A DNA stretch of 64,000 nucleotides, taken from contig OZ247499.1 of the NCBI GenBank assembly GCA_965233625.1, positions 4,464,001 to 4,528,000 of the forward strand, written 5' to 3'. Every line of letters begins with the position of its first letter. Position 1 is the stretch's first letter. The position numbers and the translations under genes are program-made. Of this stretch, positions 26,289 through 34,338 are shown in pieces. This DNA is from G965233625 sp965233625. GTDB lineage: Bacteria > Planctomycetota > Planctomycetia > Pirellulales > Pirellulaceae. A model generated the notes under the pieces. That model was not told where the DNA came from, ran no database searches, and saw only the letters and a program-made list of their open reading frames with translations.

Positions 26289-27608
26289 CTAACGCAGAAA
26301 CTCGCGAGCATCTTCGTAATACCGTGCGTATCTGGCGCCACGCATCAGCAGGGCGCCGTGCTGGTAAACGTCAACACGCGAGGCGTCTTTCGCCCACATA
26401 TGTAATTCGTACCGGCCCGCAGGAAGCGGCGTTAACGTGTTCTGATGAAACACCCAGCCAGCATCCACCGTCTCGCGGCGGTGGTAGGTAGTCTGTTTCA
26501 CCTGCGGCTGCGGGTGCGATGTCGCTTGGTGCGAAACCTCGCGGTAAGCAACCGGCTGAAGAATGCCGTTGCTGGCGGACTGCCTTTTCGCGGGTGCAGG
26601 AACCGCAGATTGATCCGTGCGGACAGGACCCGGCGGCAGTTCTTCAAGCACGCGGCGTTTCTGGGGTGCGTTGGTCTTCACCGGCGGCGCGACCGCGGGC
26701 GATGTCCGCACGGGCGGCGCGACGGGTGGCGGTGGAATCTGACGCGGCGGCGCTACGCCAGGTCGTGTCCGCTGTTGCGTGTGTTCTTCTGTAATGGAGT
26801 CTTCAATGATCCGCTCTTCAATCACGGGCTGCGGCACGCCCTGCCCGGTGGCAGGAGGCGAAACGGCTGGCTGCTCCTTCGCGCCGCTTCTGGCTGCGGA
26901 ATTCAAGGCCAGCACCACTGCGTCTTCGATTCCTTTTTCGAGCAGCTTCTGGAACTGCAACGCATCGGTGTGACGGCTGCCTGGCAGGCCAATCTGGTTG
27001 ATACCCGCGACAACGGACTCGAAGAACGGCCGCGGGCGATGCTGCCCTTCCTGTGCGAGTAAATCAGCAACTGCATTCTGCTGAAGGGCGTTCCGCTTTG
27101 CATCGCCAACCGCGTTGAACGCGCGGAGTGCGGCGTTGCGGACGCCGGTGGATGCAGCCGATTCGACGTCTACCTGCTGCATTGCCCGGCGGGTGCGGGC
27201 CGCCACTTCCCGGCGGTGCGGCTGGTAATAAACGCGCCGCGTCTGAGGGCCGATGGTCAACTGGAAATACGGATAGCCCAGCTCATCCGTGGTCCACCTT
27301 CTGCCCCAGCCATCAACACCCTGCTGCTGGCCGGGGCGTCTGGTTTCGGGCAGGCCGATGCGGTGCAACTGATTGCGAAGCTCCCAGGCAATCGCCTGCT
27401 GCGCAGGAAACTCATAGCGACGGTCCACATAGCCGCCACGCTGCTCTAAGACATAGCGGTACCCAATTTCATCCATCCGCCAAGCTGGTTCAGCGAAGCG
27501 ATGTCCAGCCGGCTGCCAGGCTCCACCACAAACGGTGTCGGCCAGCAAAGCTAGGAACGCCAGCAAGGCGCCAGTAACAACAAACCCGTTAAGAAGTGCG
27601 TTTCGCAT
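26289..27608 (-). CDS. Secreted Pro-rich protein of unknown function
   Basis: 439 residues from ATG 27608 (MRNALLNGFV), which gives a signal peptide; the frame is open to 27698. Residues 45-135 form a Tyr/Arg-rich globular part with the repeated phrase DEIGYRYVLEQR / DELGYPYFQLTI. Two copies of a helix motif follow: AASTGVRNAALRAFNAVGDA (151-170) and LLEKGIEDAVVLALNSAARS (222-241). A long Pro-rich linker (about 250-345) and a C-terminal domain ending YELHMWAKDASRVDVYQHG complete it. The last part looks like a small beta sandwich. Gene order suggests co-transcription with 25877-26218, 70 bp downstream. No family recognised. Confidence 0.65.
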   Translation of the reverse strand: MRNALLNGFVVTGALLAFLALLADTVCGGAWQPAGHRFAEPAWRMDEIGYRYVLEQRGGYVDRRYEFPAQQAIAWELRNQLHRIGLPETRRPGQQQGVDGWGRRWTTDELGYPYFQLTIGPQTRRVYYQPHRREVAARTRRAMQQVDVESAASTGVRNAALRAFNAVGDAKRNALQQNAVADLLAQEGQHRPRPFFESVVAGINQIGLPGSRHTDALQFQKLLEKGIEDAVVLALNSAARSGAKEQPAVSPPATGQGVPQPVIEERIIEDSITEEHTQQRTRPGVAPPRQIPPPPVAPPVRTSPAVAPPVKTNAPQKRRVLEELPPGPVRTDQSAVPAPAKRQSASNGILQPVAYREVSHQATSHPQPQVKQTTYHRRETVDAGWVFHQNTLTPLPAGRYELHMWAKDASRVDVYQHGALLMRGARYARYYEDAREFLR

Positions 27609-27644
27609 CGCAATGAACGGCCAGCCGGGTGAGGGAACAAACAC

Positions 27645-27757
27645 GCAACAGACGCCCACTCGCAACAGACGCCCGGCGTAACATACCACCCAAACCACCC
27701 AAATGCGAACATTCCCTACAAACAGCCCAAGCCCACCCTACAAACAGCCCAAGCCCA
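27645..27757. repeat. Short tandem repeats
   Basis: Two direct repeats lie in the 313-bp gap between the Pro-rich protein gene and the first cassette gene. CGCAACAGACGCCC occurs twice near 27645-27675, and a 22-bp unit beginning CCCTACAAACAGCCCAAG occurs twice exactly (27714-27735 and 27736-27757). No other feature is seen in the gap. Confidence 0.7.
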
Positions 27758-27921
27758 CCCTTCACACGGCCATTACCGGCCGGTTCCGACGCGTTTTGCA
27801 ACCGCCATTGAGAGTCCATTGTGGGACGGCGATTTCTTGACGGGTGCGCCAATCGCGGATAAACCTGCAGAAACCGCGATGCGATTGTGATAATAGCTTG
27901 CTGCCCCGCTGGAATTCGCTC

Positions 27922-28527
27922 ATGGCAAACGCAACGCCCATCGAACCAGACAAAGAGCTTGAAGCACTGCTCGAAGAAATTGACCTCCAACATGTCGTGC
28001 TCGAATTTGCGTTCTACCAATCCGAGTCGCCGCAGAGCTACGACTCACACTTCGATGCCGCGTATGAGTTTCTTGACGCATCGCACAAACGGTTCCAACA
28101 GCGCCACGCGACGATCGACTTTGATCAGTATCCGCTTGCGAAGAACCATGTCTTCAAATGGAATCCTGATGAATTGGTCGGATCACGGATTTCCTTCGCG
28201 GAATTCTGGGGCTCGGACGATGTAGCCCCAACGCCCCTCGGTGACCGCGCTTGGTCGATTCCAAACGTTGACGGGTTCAAAACGTCGTTTTTTTTGCCGC
28301 CATATGGGCTTCAGAAGCCAGAAGACCGCAACGTGACACTTTTCGAGCAATTGAAAGATTACCTGTTCGGTGATGCTCAAGAAAATGACCTCGTGATATA
28401 CTCATGGTCCAATCAATGTTCCGGCTACTTTGATGCTGGCCTTGAATGGTGGGGAGCGTTTCTTTGGACAATCGCGCGTTCCGGCACTTCAACCATCGCG
28501 CTCATCGGGGCATCGTCTTCCGATTGA
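27922..28527 (+). CDS. Cassette gene 1, protein of unknown function
   Basis: 201 residues from ATG 27922 (MANATPIEPD); the frame is open from 27844 but the upstream part looks non-coding. The product is acidic and aromatic, with text such as EFAFYQSESPQSYDSHFDAA, WSIPNVDGFKTSFFLPPYG and DLVIYSWSNQCSGYFDAGLE. There is no signal peptide, membrane segment or recognised motif. The stop codon is followed within 5 bp by an attC-like site (28532-28622), the layout of an integron gene cassette. The G+C content is visibly lower than that of the neighbours, which fits acquired DNA. No attC was found upstream of it. Confidence 0.65.
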   Translation: MANATPIEPDKELEALLEEIDLQHVVLEFAFYQSESPQSYDSHFDAAYEFLDASHKRFQQRHATIDFDQYPLAKNHVFKWNPDELVGSRISFAEFWGSDDVAPTPLGDRAWSIPNVDGFKTSFFLPPYGLQKPEDRNVTLFEQLKDYLFGDAQENDLVIYSWSNQCSGYFDAGLEWWGAFLWTIARSGTSTIALIGASSSD

Positions 28528-28531
28528 CGCG

Positions 28532-28622
28532 GGGTAACAATCGCGTGCAACGGAGTACGCGAGTCGGGCGGTTTTGAAATTGAGAATCTTTCGCGCGTAC
28601 CCGGTGACGCGTGACGTTATGC
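28532..28622 (+). other. attC-like recombination site A
   Basis: Starts GGGTAACAA and ends at the core GTTATGC (28616-28622). The arms TAACAATCGCGTGCAACGG and CCGGTGACGCGTGACGTTA are complementary with small bulges, followed inward by GTACGCG/CGCGTAC, the folded shape expected of an integron attC. The cut would fall between G28616 and T28617. The outer R boxes match at only five of seven positions. Confidence 0.7.
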
Positions 28623-28633
28623 ACCGAACCCCT

Positions 28634-29182
28634 ATGGATATCTCGCTGATCTCCGATCGCGACCGAGAGTTGCTGGCAAACTACTGCGATTTCGTGATTG
28701 GCGCGCAGCCTAGTGGGCTCGCGATGCTGCCCACATCGGATACGCTAGAGTTAATTGCTGGTGATGGAATGGGAGGTTGCTTCTACCGATGGCACGTCCC
28801 GAATCAGAATGGGCATGCACCGATCGTATACCTCTCGCAATACGGTGAAACGTCGCGTTTCGCATCGAGTCTGGAAGCCGCACTCTCTATCGTCGCATCA
28901 CATCCTAGTTATTGGTGTGATGTCTTAGCTGCCGGTCACAAGAGTGACGAACTGATGGCACAGGTGATTGAGCGGTACGAAGCCAAAATCGAGGACGTTG
29001 AGCGAGACGCCGTGGTCGCACGAACGCAATTGCAGACCACGTTGCCAATTGAGAATATGGACACGCATGCTGAACTTATCTGCGCGATTCGCACGGAGCC
29101 TCAATTCCGCCCGTTACTTGATAATGGAGACGGGACAAAATCAGAGGGAGCGTCATTTGCTGATCGTCCTTTCCCCCGATAG
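28634..29182 (+). CDS. Cassette gene 2, possible SUKH-like small protein
   Basis: 182 residues from ATG 28634; an in-frame ATG at 28619 lies inside the attC core itself and could be used instead. The stretch IAGDGMGGCFYRWHVPNQNG followed by PIVYLSQYGETSR and a helix FASSLEAALSIVASH recalls the SMI1/KNR4 (SUKH) pattern of a ligand-facing sheet followed by a helix, a group rich in immunity proteins. This is a weak, pattern-based suggestion. The stop TAG at 29180-29182 is 4 bp before the next attC-like site, as in a gene cassette. No ribosome-binding site is apparent, common for cassette genes. Confidence 0.65.
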   Translation: MDISLISDRDRELLANYCDFVIGAQPSGLAMLPTSDTLELIAGDGMGGCFYRWHVPNQNGHAPIVYLSQYGETSRFASSLEAALSIVASHPSYWCDVLAAGHKSDELMAQVIERYEAKIEDVERDAVVARTQLQTTLPIENMDTHAELICAIRTEPQFRPLLDNGDGTKSEGASFADRPFPR

Positions 29183-29186
29183 CGAT

Positions 29187-29276
29187 GCATAACAAGGCGT
29201 TGCACCGAAGCGGCGAATCCGGCCGAAGCTGAAATCAACGCGTACCATCGCCGCCCGGTTACGCTCAACGTTATGC
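29187..29276 (+). other. attC-like recombination site B
   Basis: Outer boxes GCATAAC (29187-29193) and GTTATGC (29270-29276) are exact reverse complements. Inside, GGCGTTGCACCGAAGCGGCG and CGCCGCCCGGTTACGC pair with the one-sided bulges typical of attC. 90 bp long and in the same orientation as site A, delimiting a 654-bp cassette. The following 517 bp (29277-29793) hold no gene I can support. Confidence 0.8.
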
Positions 29277-29543
29277 GGCAACTTCGAGACGCGATCTAAG
29301 ACTCACGACATTTGGATTGCATCGCCATATTTAATTCGTCCGTAGCCGCTACGCGTCGTAGCCAATGAGCTTGGCGATAGCTTCATGGATGTCGGTTTGC
29401 ACCTTGCCGTCCGACGCCGGTGACATTCTGGACTGCATGTCAAATACGCGTTTCCCGCAATATATAAGTTTTATTCGGGCGACATTTTGCTTGTAATTTT
29501 GTGACTGAAGACAGTATGATGCGGTAAGTGCTTGCATTGCATA

Positions 29544-29589
29544 GCGTTACGTGCAACGCGCCGCGGCAGCACGCCGTTAAATGCTTTCC
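29544..29589. other. Possible degenerate attC-like site
   Basis: GCATAGCGTTACGTGCAACG followed by a GC-rich centre and CAGCACGCCGTTAAATGC keeps the CGTGC/GCACG inner pairing and a GTTAAATGC end, but the outer boxes do not match well. It may be the decayed end of a third cassette whose only frame (29349-29537, reverse) is not convincing. Confidence 0.25.
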
Positions 29590-29793
29590 ATATCAAATAT
29601 TTTGCGCTAAGCTCCCATCTTTCCACCTGTCCGAAAGCACGTTACTTTACAAATATACCTGAGGGCGATCCCCCCTATGAGAGTGTGGCGGCCTGACGAA
29701 ACACGAAGTTTCTGACGCTAATCTCATGTCGTCAAATGGTTTCCGAAGAGTTCACGCCCGGCACGGAAGTGCGGCTAACAGCTGAGTTATCTC

Positions 29794-30696
29794 ATGACCA
29801 AGCATAAAATTCCCCATGTGCTCGGTGGCAAATCTGTCAGCATCCTCCTAACGGCCTGCTTCAAGCGGTTGCCGCTGGTGCTGTGTATAGCTCTGCTGTT
29901 TCCCCAGGCGGCGACTTACGCCTCGCCTGTTGCCCGCACAACGGCGACAAGTCTGCCCGCGGTAACCGCCCCCATCTGCTCTTTGTGCACGGCGCAAGGC
30001 CATTGCGACTGCGGAAAGGCAACCCAAGCCGCCCGCTCCGGCGAATGCGGCGCCGGCTTCCTGAGCTACTTCATGTCGCAACAGGACTCGGTAGAGAAAT
30101 GCCTTGAATGTGCCGCCAACACGCAGATGCCCGCGATGGACTGGCGGAGCGGCCACAACGAAGTGGATCTGCTGATCATCCGCCTCACCGCCTGCATCAA
30201 CCGGCAGAACCTGGGCGGTGTTGTTAAAACAGCTGAAGAACTGGGCCGCCGTGGCGTTGGATCGCCCAACTATTATTACGAAGCTGCCCGCGGTTACGCC
30301 ATGATTGTGTCGCCGCCGCCGTCCACAGCTCTCAACCCCGATGAAAAATCGGTGGTCGTCAAAACACCGGCCGCTGCCGAGGAAATCGCCGCTCCTGCAC
30401 CCGAAGCCGTGGCTGCGGCTCAGAAAGCGGCCGAAGCTGCCAGGCAGAAAAAGCAGCGGCAACAGGCATCGTTCACGCAACGGGCGATTCACTTCCTGCA
30501 ACAGGCAGAGCGGATGGGCTATTTCGATTCGCCCGCCCGGGTCGAACAGTTGCACGACGATACAGCTTTCAAAAGCCTTCGCCAGGAACCGACTTTTGTC
30601 CGCTTCCTGCAACTGATTTCGCCCAAGACAGGCATGCCGCCCATGCCCGGCGACGATCTACCCGCTGGCCCGCCAGAGATGATCCCCGTTGAATAA
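29794..30696 (+). CDS. Secreted Cys-rich protein with C-terminal TPR-like region
   Basis: 300 residues. A signal peptide with a long basic lead (hydrophobic core LPLVLCIALLFPQAATYA) precedes a Cys-rich region with CSLCTAQGHCDCGKA and, about 25 residues later, ECGAG and CLECA, suited to disulfides or metal binding. A TPR-like helical region (ITRLTACINRQ-type helices, then LGRRGVGSPNYYYEAARGYA) is followed by an Ala/Glu/Lys linker. The C-terminal unit AIHFLQQAERMGYFDSPA with RQEPTFVRFL resembles the terminal TPR seen in many planctomycete proteins. Function unknown; no Shine-Dalgarno sequence is evident. Confidence 0.6.
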   Translation: MTKHKIPHVLGGKSVSILLTACFKRLPLVLCIALLFPQAATYASPVARTTATSLPAVTAPICSLCTAQGHCDCGKATQAARSGECGAGFLSYFMSQQDSVEKCLECAANTQMPAMDWRSGHNEVDLLIIRLTACINRQNLGGVVKTAEELGRRGVGSPNYYYEAARGYAMIVSPPPSTALNPDEKSVVVKTPAAAEEIAAPAPEAVAAAQKAAEAARQKKQRQQASFTQRAIHFLQQAERMGYFDSPARVEQLHDDTAFKSLRQEPTFVRFLQLISPKTGMPPMPGDDLPAGPPEMIPVE

Positions 30697-30844
30697 CGCA
30701 GGGCTTGGCGTCGCTGCTATAGTCGCCAATGGGATTCTTTCCGCGAAGAGCATTCACCGCGTCACCGCCTGACGCCGCGTGAAACTGCGGTATATTTGAC
30801 TCCCGGCGATGATGGTTTGTTAGTTTTTGGGGCGTGGGCGTTTT

Positions 30845-32002
30845 ATGTCTTTGCGGATCGAACCGGCGTTGTTGCGGCAGATGACCGTACAACGCCTGCT
30901 AAAAGTGCTGCAGGTGGAAGGCGCCCTCTCGCGCGCCGACCTGACACGCAAAACAGGCATCAGCGCGCCGACGGTTTCCAAGGCGGTTGCCCCGCTGATT
31001 GAAAGCGGCCTGCTGGAAGAAAGTCAGCCCGAAACCGTCTCCGCCGGGCGCCCCGGCCGGTTACTGCGGCTTGCGACCGAACGCGCCCAGATTCTGGGGA
31101 TGGTCCTGGACCGGAATGAATGCTGCATAGCCGCGGCCAGCCTGGATGGCGTTCTGCTTGACGGCCGCATGGCGAAGTTTGAAACACCGTCTTCCTACGA
31201 TGCCATCGTCAACACGCTCGCCACACATGCCGCAGAGTTGATGGATACGCCCGGAGTGGTCACGCTTGGCGCCTGCATCAGCACGCCGGGTCTGACCGAT
31301 CGCCGCTTAGGGCGGATTGAGCTTTCGCCCAACTTGCCCGTCACCAACCACCAGACGCCGGCCGCCGATCTTTCCGCCCGCCTCAATCTGGATTGCTCTT
31401 TGTTGCAGGAGACGCACGCCCTGTGCCGGGCCGAGCAGTTGCAGGGCAGTAGCGAGACGCGGAACTTCGTCGTACTGGATATCACAACGGGTCTGGGCCT
31501 GGGCGTTGTCGCCGATGGCGACCTGCTATACGGACGCAACGGGATGGCGGGGGAATTGGGTCATCTGACGATCGAGCCTAACGGGCGTCTGTGCGGATGT
31601 GGCAACCGCGGCTGCCTGGAAACGGTCGCCACCGATTCCGCCCTGGTGGAACTCGTAAGTCAGCGGACCGGTGAGAAGCTGGAAATCTCAACCGTCATCT
31701 CGCAACTGAAATCCGGCGCATTGCAGGCGGATGAGGATTTGCAACACATCATTCAATACGTGGCAATCGCGGTGGCCGGCGCCGTGAATCTGTTCAATCC
31801 AGAAAAAGTCTTCATCCACGGGCAACTGTTCGATGCCCAGGAGGGCCTGTTTGAAGCGATGGTCGCTACCGCGCGGCAACGCGCCATGGCGCCCTCCATC
31901 AATGGTTGCGAGATCATCCGCGCCCGCGCGGACAAGCTGCGCGGCGCCGTCGCGGGCGCCATCTACCAGTTAACGCACGGTGTCGGCCCGGGCATCAGTT
32001 AA
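30845..32002 (+). CDS. ROK-family transcriptional regulator
   Basis: NagC/XylR-type ROK protein of 385 residues from ATG 30845. N-terminal winged helix-turn-helix: VQRLLKVLQVEGALSRADLT, RKTGISAPTVSKAVAPLIES with the wing GRPGRLLR. The ROK sugar-kinase-like domain follows, with the glycine-rich stretch NFVVLDITTGLGLGVVADG and the family signature NGMAGELGHLTIEPNGRLCG leading into the zinc motif CGCGNRGCLE. Such repressors usually sense a sugar or sugar phosphate. No adjacent sugar operon identifies the ligand; the next rightward gene is an unknown membrane protein. Confidence 0.92.
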   Translation: MSLRIEPALLRQMTVQRLLKVLQVEGALSRADLTRKTGISAPTVSKAVAPLIESGLLEESQPETVSAGRPGRLLRLATERAQILGMVLDRNECCIAAASLDGVLLDGRMAKFETPSSYDAIVNTLATHAAELMDTPGVVTLGACISTPGLTDRRLGRIELSPNLPVTNHQTPAADLSARLNLDCSLLQETHALCRAEQLQGSSETRNFVVLDITTGLGLGVVADGDLLYGRNGMAGELGHLTIEPNGRLCGCGNRGCLETVATDSALVELVSQRTGEKLEISTVISQLKSGALQADEDLQHIIQYVAIAVAGAVNLFNPEKVFIHGQLFDAQEGLFEAMVATARQRAMAPSINGCEIIRARADKLRGAVAGAIYQLTHGVGPGIS

Positions 32003-32147
32003 CGCATCTTCCAGCAAAACGGATTATGCGACCACCTCGCACAGAGCGCCCCGCGGGTGGCTTGTCTGAGCTAAACTAAAGCGTGTGAGGCTGCGCCGTG
32101 AATGCAGTTTCTCGTCAAGATGTCATGCGTGTCGTCGAATAACCGAT

Positions 32148-34322
32148 ATGTCACACCACCGCTGGAAACTCGCACCGGTCTTCCTTATCGCTGCAGGCGT
32201 GCTCCTGGTCTGGGGCTGCACGCTGGCGACAGGAATCATTTCCGGCTGGCAATGGTGGCAACTGGGCGCGTATGCCGGCGGTGCCCTGGCGCTGTTGAGC
32301 GTCGTCTGGCAACGGCAGCGTCTGAGCGATAACGAAGTCGAGATCAACGCACTTCGCGAGAACATCCGCACGGAACGCGCCGGCCTCAACGCCGAACGGC
32401 ACGAGTTCAACCGGCGGCAGGAAGAAGCACGCCACGAACTCGACAAAATGGTCAGCCGCGTGGAACGGCGCGAGCAGTCACTCGCCGACCGGTTCAGCAC
32501 GTATCACGAGTGGACCGAATTTCCGCGCCCGTTAGACCTCAACTCCGGCTCGGACGCTCAACAGATTACCGACACGGAGCTTTCGGACCTGGCGGCCAGA
32601 GACCGCAAGATGCTCCGGCTGCTGGAAGAAGAATCGAAAGTCATCTTCGAGAGTATCCGCACCAACAAATACGTGATCGAAGGCAAACTGCACGTCACAC
32701 TTCTACGCGACGACGCCTACGACCTGATCCGCCGCGTGGCGATCATCTACCAGCCGGACATTGATCATCCGCTGCTGGAAACCAGCCTGGAGCGTGTGCT
32801 GCGCGCTGCCAGCCGCGCCAGCCTGCAGTTTCTGGTGGTGCTGGATCAGCTGCCTGTGGATGCCAAGCAGTACAACATCAAAAAGATGTACGCCTACATC
32901 CGCCGCGCCGTTGAGTTTTACGGCATGTATAAACGGGTGGAGCCTTATTGGCCTTATATCAACGGCGCCTACTACATCGGGCGGTTTGCGATGGGCGCCA
33001 ATCCGCTGACCCTGGGGGCGTGGTGGATTGCCGGCACGCTGGGATCGCGCGGGGCGAAGGTGCTGGCCGACCGTTTGATCAACCAGCAGGCCGTGGCGTT
33101 TCTGCACAACATCATCCGCGTTATCGGCTTTGAAGTGGCGGGAATCTACGGCGGCGATTTCCGGCACCGCGACGCAAACTGGATTTACGGCGCCGAGCTG
33201 GTGGAGATGCTCAGCCACTTTCAGCCGTCGCACGCCAGCCTTTCGCAAGGGATGAAGGAAGTCGGCGCTTTGCAGTTGCGTAGCGAATACGACCGCATCT
33301 TTCTGTATCGCCTGCTCACGGCACATCAGGGCGCAGACCCGGAACGCTACCGCGCCAGCGTATGCCTGACACCGCAGGAACGGCAGGCCGTTGCCCGGCG
33401 GCTGGAGAAATTCCTTTCGGCGTTTCTGCGGCGGGCGCCGGATAAGAAGATTCTGCAGTGGCGCGACGCTGCCCAACAGCGGTTGAACGTGCAGCTTGAA
33501 CTGCCAGGCAGTGAGAACTTAACGCTCTCTCTAGAGGACCAGGTAAACGACGCCGTGCGTTCGCTGGTCAGCTATCTGCTAAGCGTGAAAGAGCAGGAAC
33601 TCGATCAGCTGGAAGCATCCCTGGCGCCCTGCGAAATCTGGCAGGAACTCCCTACATCCCGGCAGACAACGCTGCTGGATGAACTGCGGAAGAACCCGCC
33701 CTACTTCTTTGAACACCCCGATATCGCAGCCGACGGCAAACTGGCAGGCCGCTATTTAGATGATCTATCAACGCTTGCAGCACGGGTGCCGCCTTACACG
33801 CCGCTTGCTGCGGAGTCGGTTCTCGATGCAGGCGCCTGGCTGCGGCACGATGCCTCGGCCGTTACCGCGCGTCTGGACCGGGCGTTCAACGATGTGTGGG
33901 CTGAGGAGGCGCCCGGCGATAGCCGACGCAAGCTGCCCCAGGCCGTCATCTCCGCCGCCTTATGTTTAAGGCAAGAGGGCGAAACGCTGCGTTTCCTTTT
34001 CGGCAATGTGCGTTGTGAGTTTGAAGAAGAAACGCCGGCCGATGCGCCGTCTGGCGAAGACGCCTGGCTGCTAGGCGTAGGTGAGCGGTTGATCGTGTTC
34101 ACCGCAGAGCCCTCGCCACGCGCTATCTGGAAGGGCGACGCCACCGTCCGCGTCCGCAAGGTCCGCGGCTACATTGCCAACGCCTGCGAACTCAGCGGCG
34201 GCGAGTGGCTTGGTGACGAAGAAGCCGCCTCGCCCACCATCGTCGTCGGCGGATCTTCCATCGTCAAATTCGAGAAGTTCTTCAAACCCATTCTCAATTT
34301 TCAGCGGCAGGCACAGGCTTAA
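32148..34322 (+). CDS. Large coiled-coil membrane protein of unknown function
   Basis: 724 residues from ATG 32148 (MSHHRWKLAP); the frame is open from 32085. Two membrane helices (VFLIAAGVLLVWGCTLATGI and LGAYAGGALALLSVVW) are followed by a charged coiled coil of about 80 residues (NEVEINALRENIRTERAGLN onward). The remaining 570 residues are cytosolic and mostly helical, with a hydrophobic patch PLTLGAWWIAGTLGSRGAKV that may contact the membrane. Near the C terminus, RLIVFTAEPSPRAIWKGDAT has a beta character like a PH-type domain. No catalytic motif or family recognised. Convergent with the rhamnogalacturonate lyase, 16 bp apart. Confidence 0.7.
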   Translation: MSHHRWKLAPVFLIAAGVLLVWGCTLATGIISGWQWWQLGAYAGGALALLSVVWQRQRLSDNEVEINALRENIRTERAGLNAERHEFNRRQEEARHELDKMVSRVERREQSLADRFSTYHEWTEFPRPLDLNSGSDAQQITDTELSDLAARDRKMLRLLEEESKVIFESIRTNKYVIEGKLHVTLLRDDAYDLIRRVAIIYQPDIDHPLLETSLERVLRAASRASLQFLVVLDQLPVDAKQYNIKKMYAYIRRAVEFYGMYKRVEPYWPYINGAYYIGRFAMGANPLTLGAWWIAGTLGSRGAKVLADRLINQQAVAFLHNIIRVIGFEVAGIYGGDFRHRDANWIYGAELVEMLSHFQPSHASLSQGMKEVGALQLRSEYDRIFLYRLLTAHQGADPERYRASVCLTPQERQAVARRLEKFLSAFLRRAPDKKILQWRDAAQQRLNVQLELPGSENLTLSLEDQVNDAVRSLVSYLLSVKEQELDQLEASLAPCEIWQELPTSRQTTLLDELRKNPPYFFEHPDIAADGKLAGRYLDDLSTLAARVPPYTPLAAESVLDAGAWLRHDASAVTARLDRAFNDVWAEEAPGDSRRKLPQAVISAALCLRQEGETLRFLFGNVRCEFEEETPADAPSGEDAWLLGVGERLIVFTAEPSPRAIWKGDATVRVRKVRGYIANACELSGGEWLGDEEAASPTIVVGGSSIVKFEKFFKPILNFQRQAQA

Positions 34323-34338
34323 GACGCGGGCTCCTGCG

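Noticed and set aside
27714..27757. 22-bp tandem repeat considered as a CRISPR array
   Set aside because: Only two adjacent copies with no spacers; a simple tandem duplication.
29349..29537. 62-residue reverse frame after the cassettes
   Set aside because: Short, no ribosome-binding site or motif, AT-rich; not supported as a gene, although the DNA may be cassette remnant.
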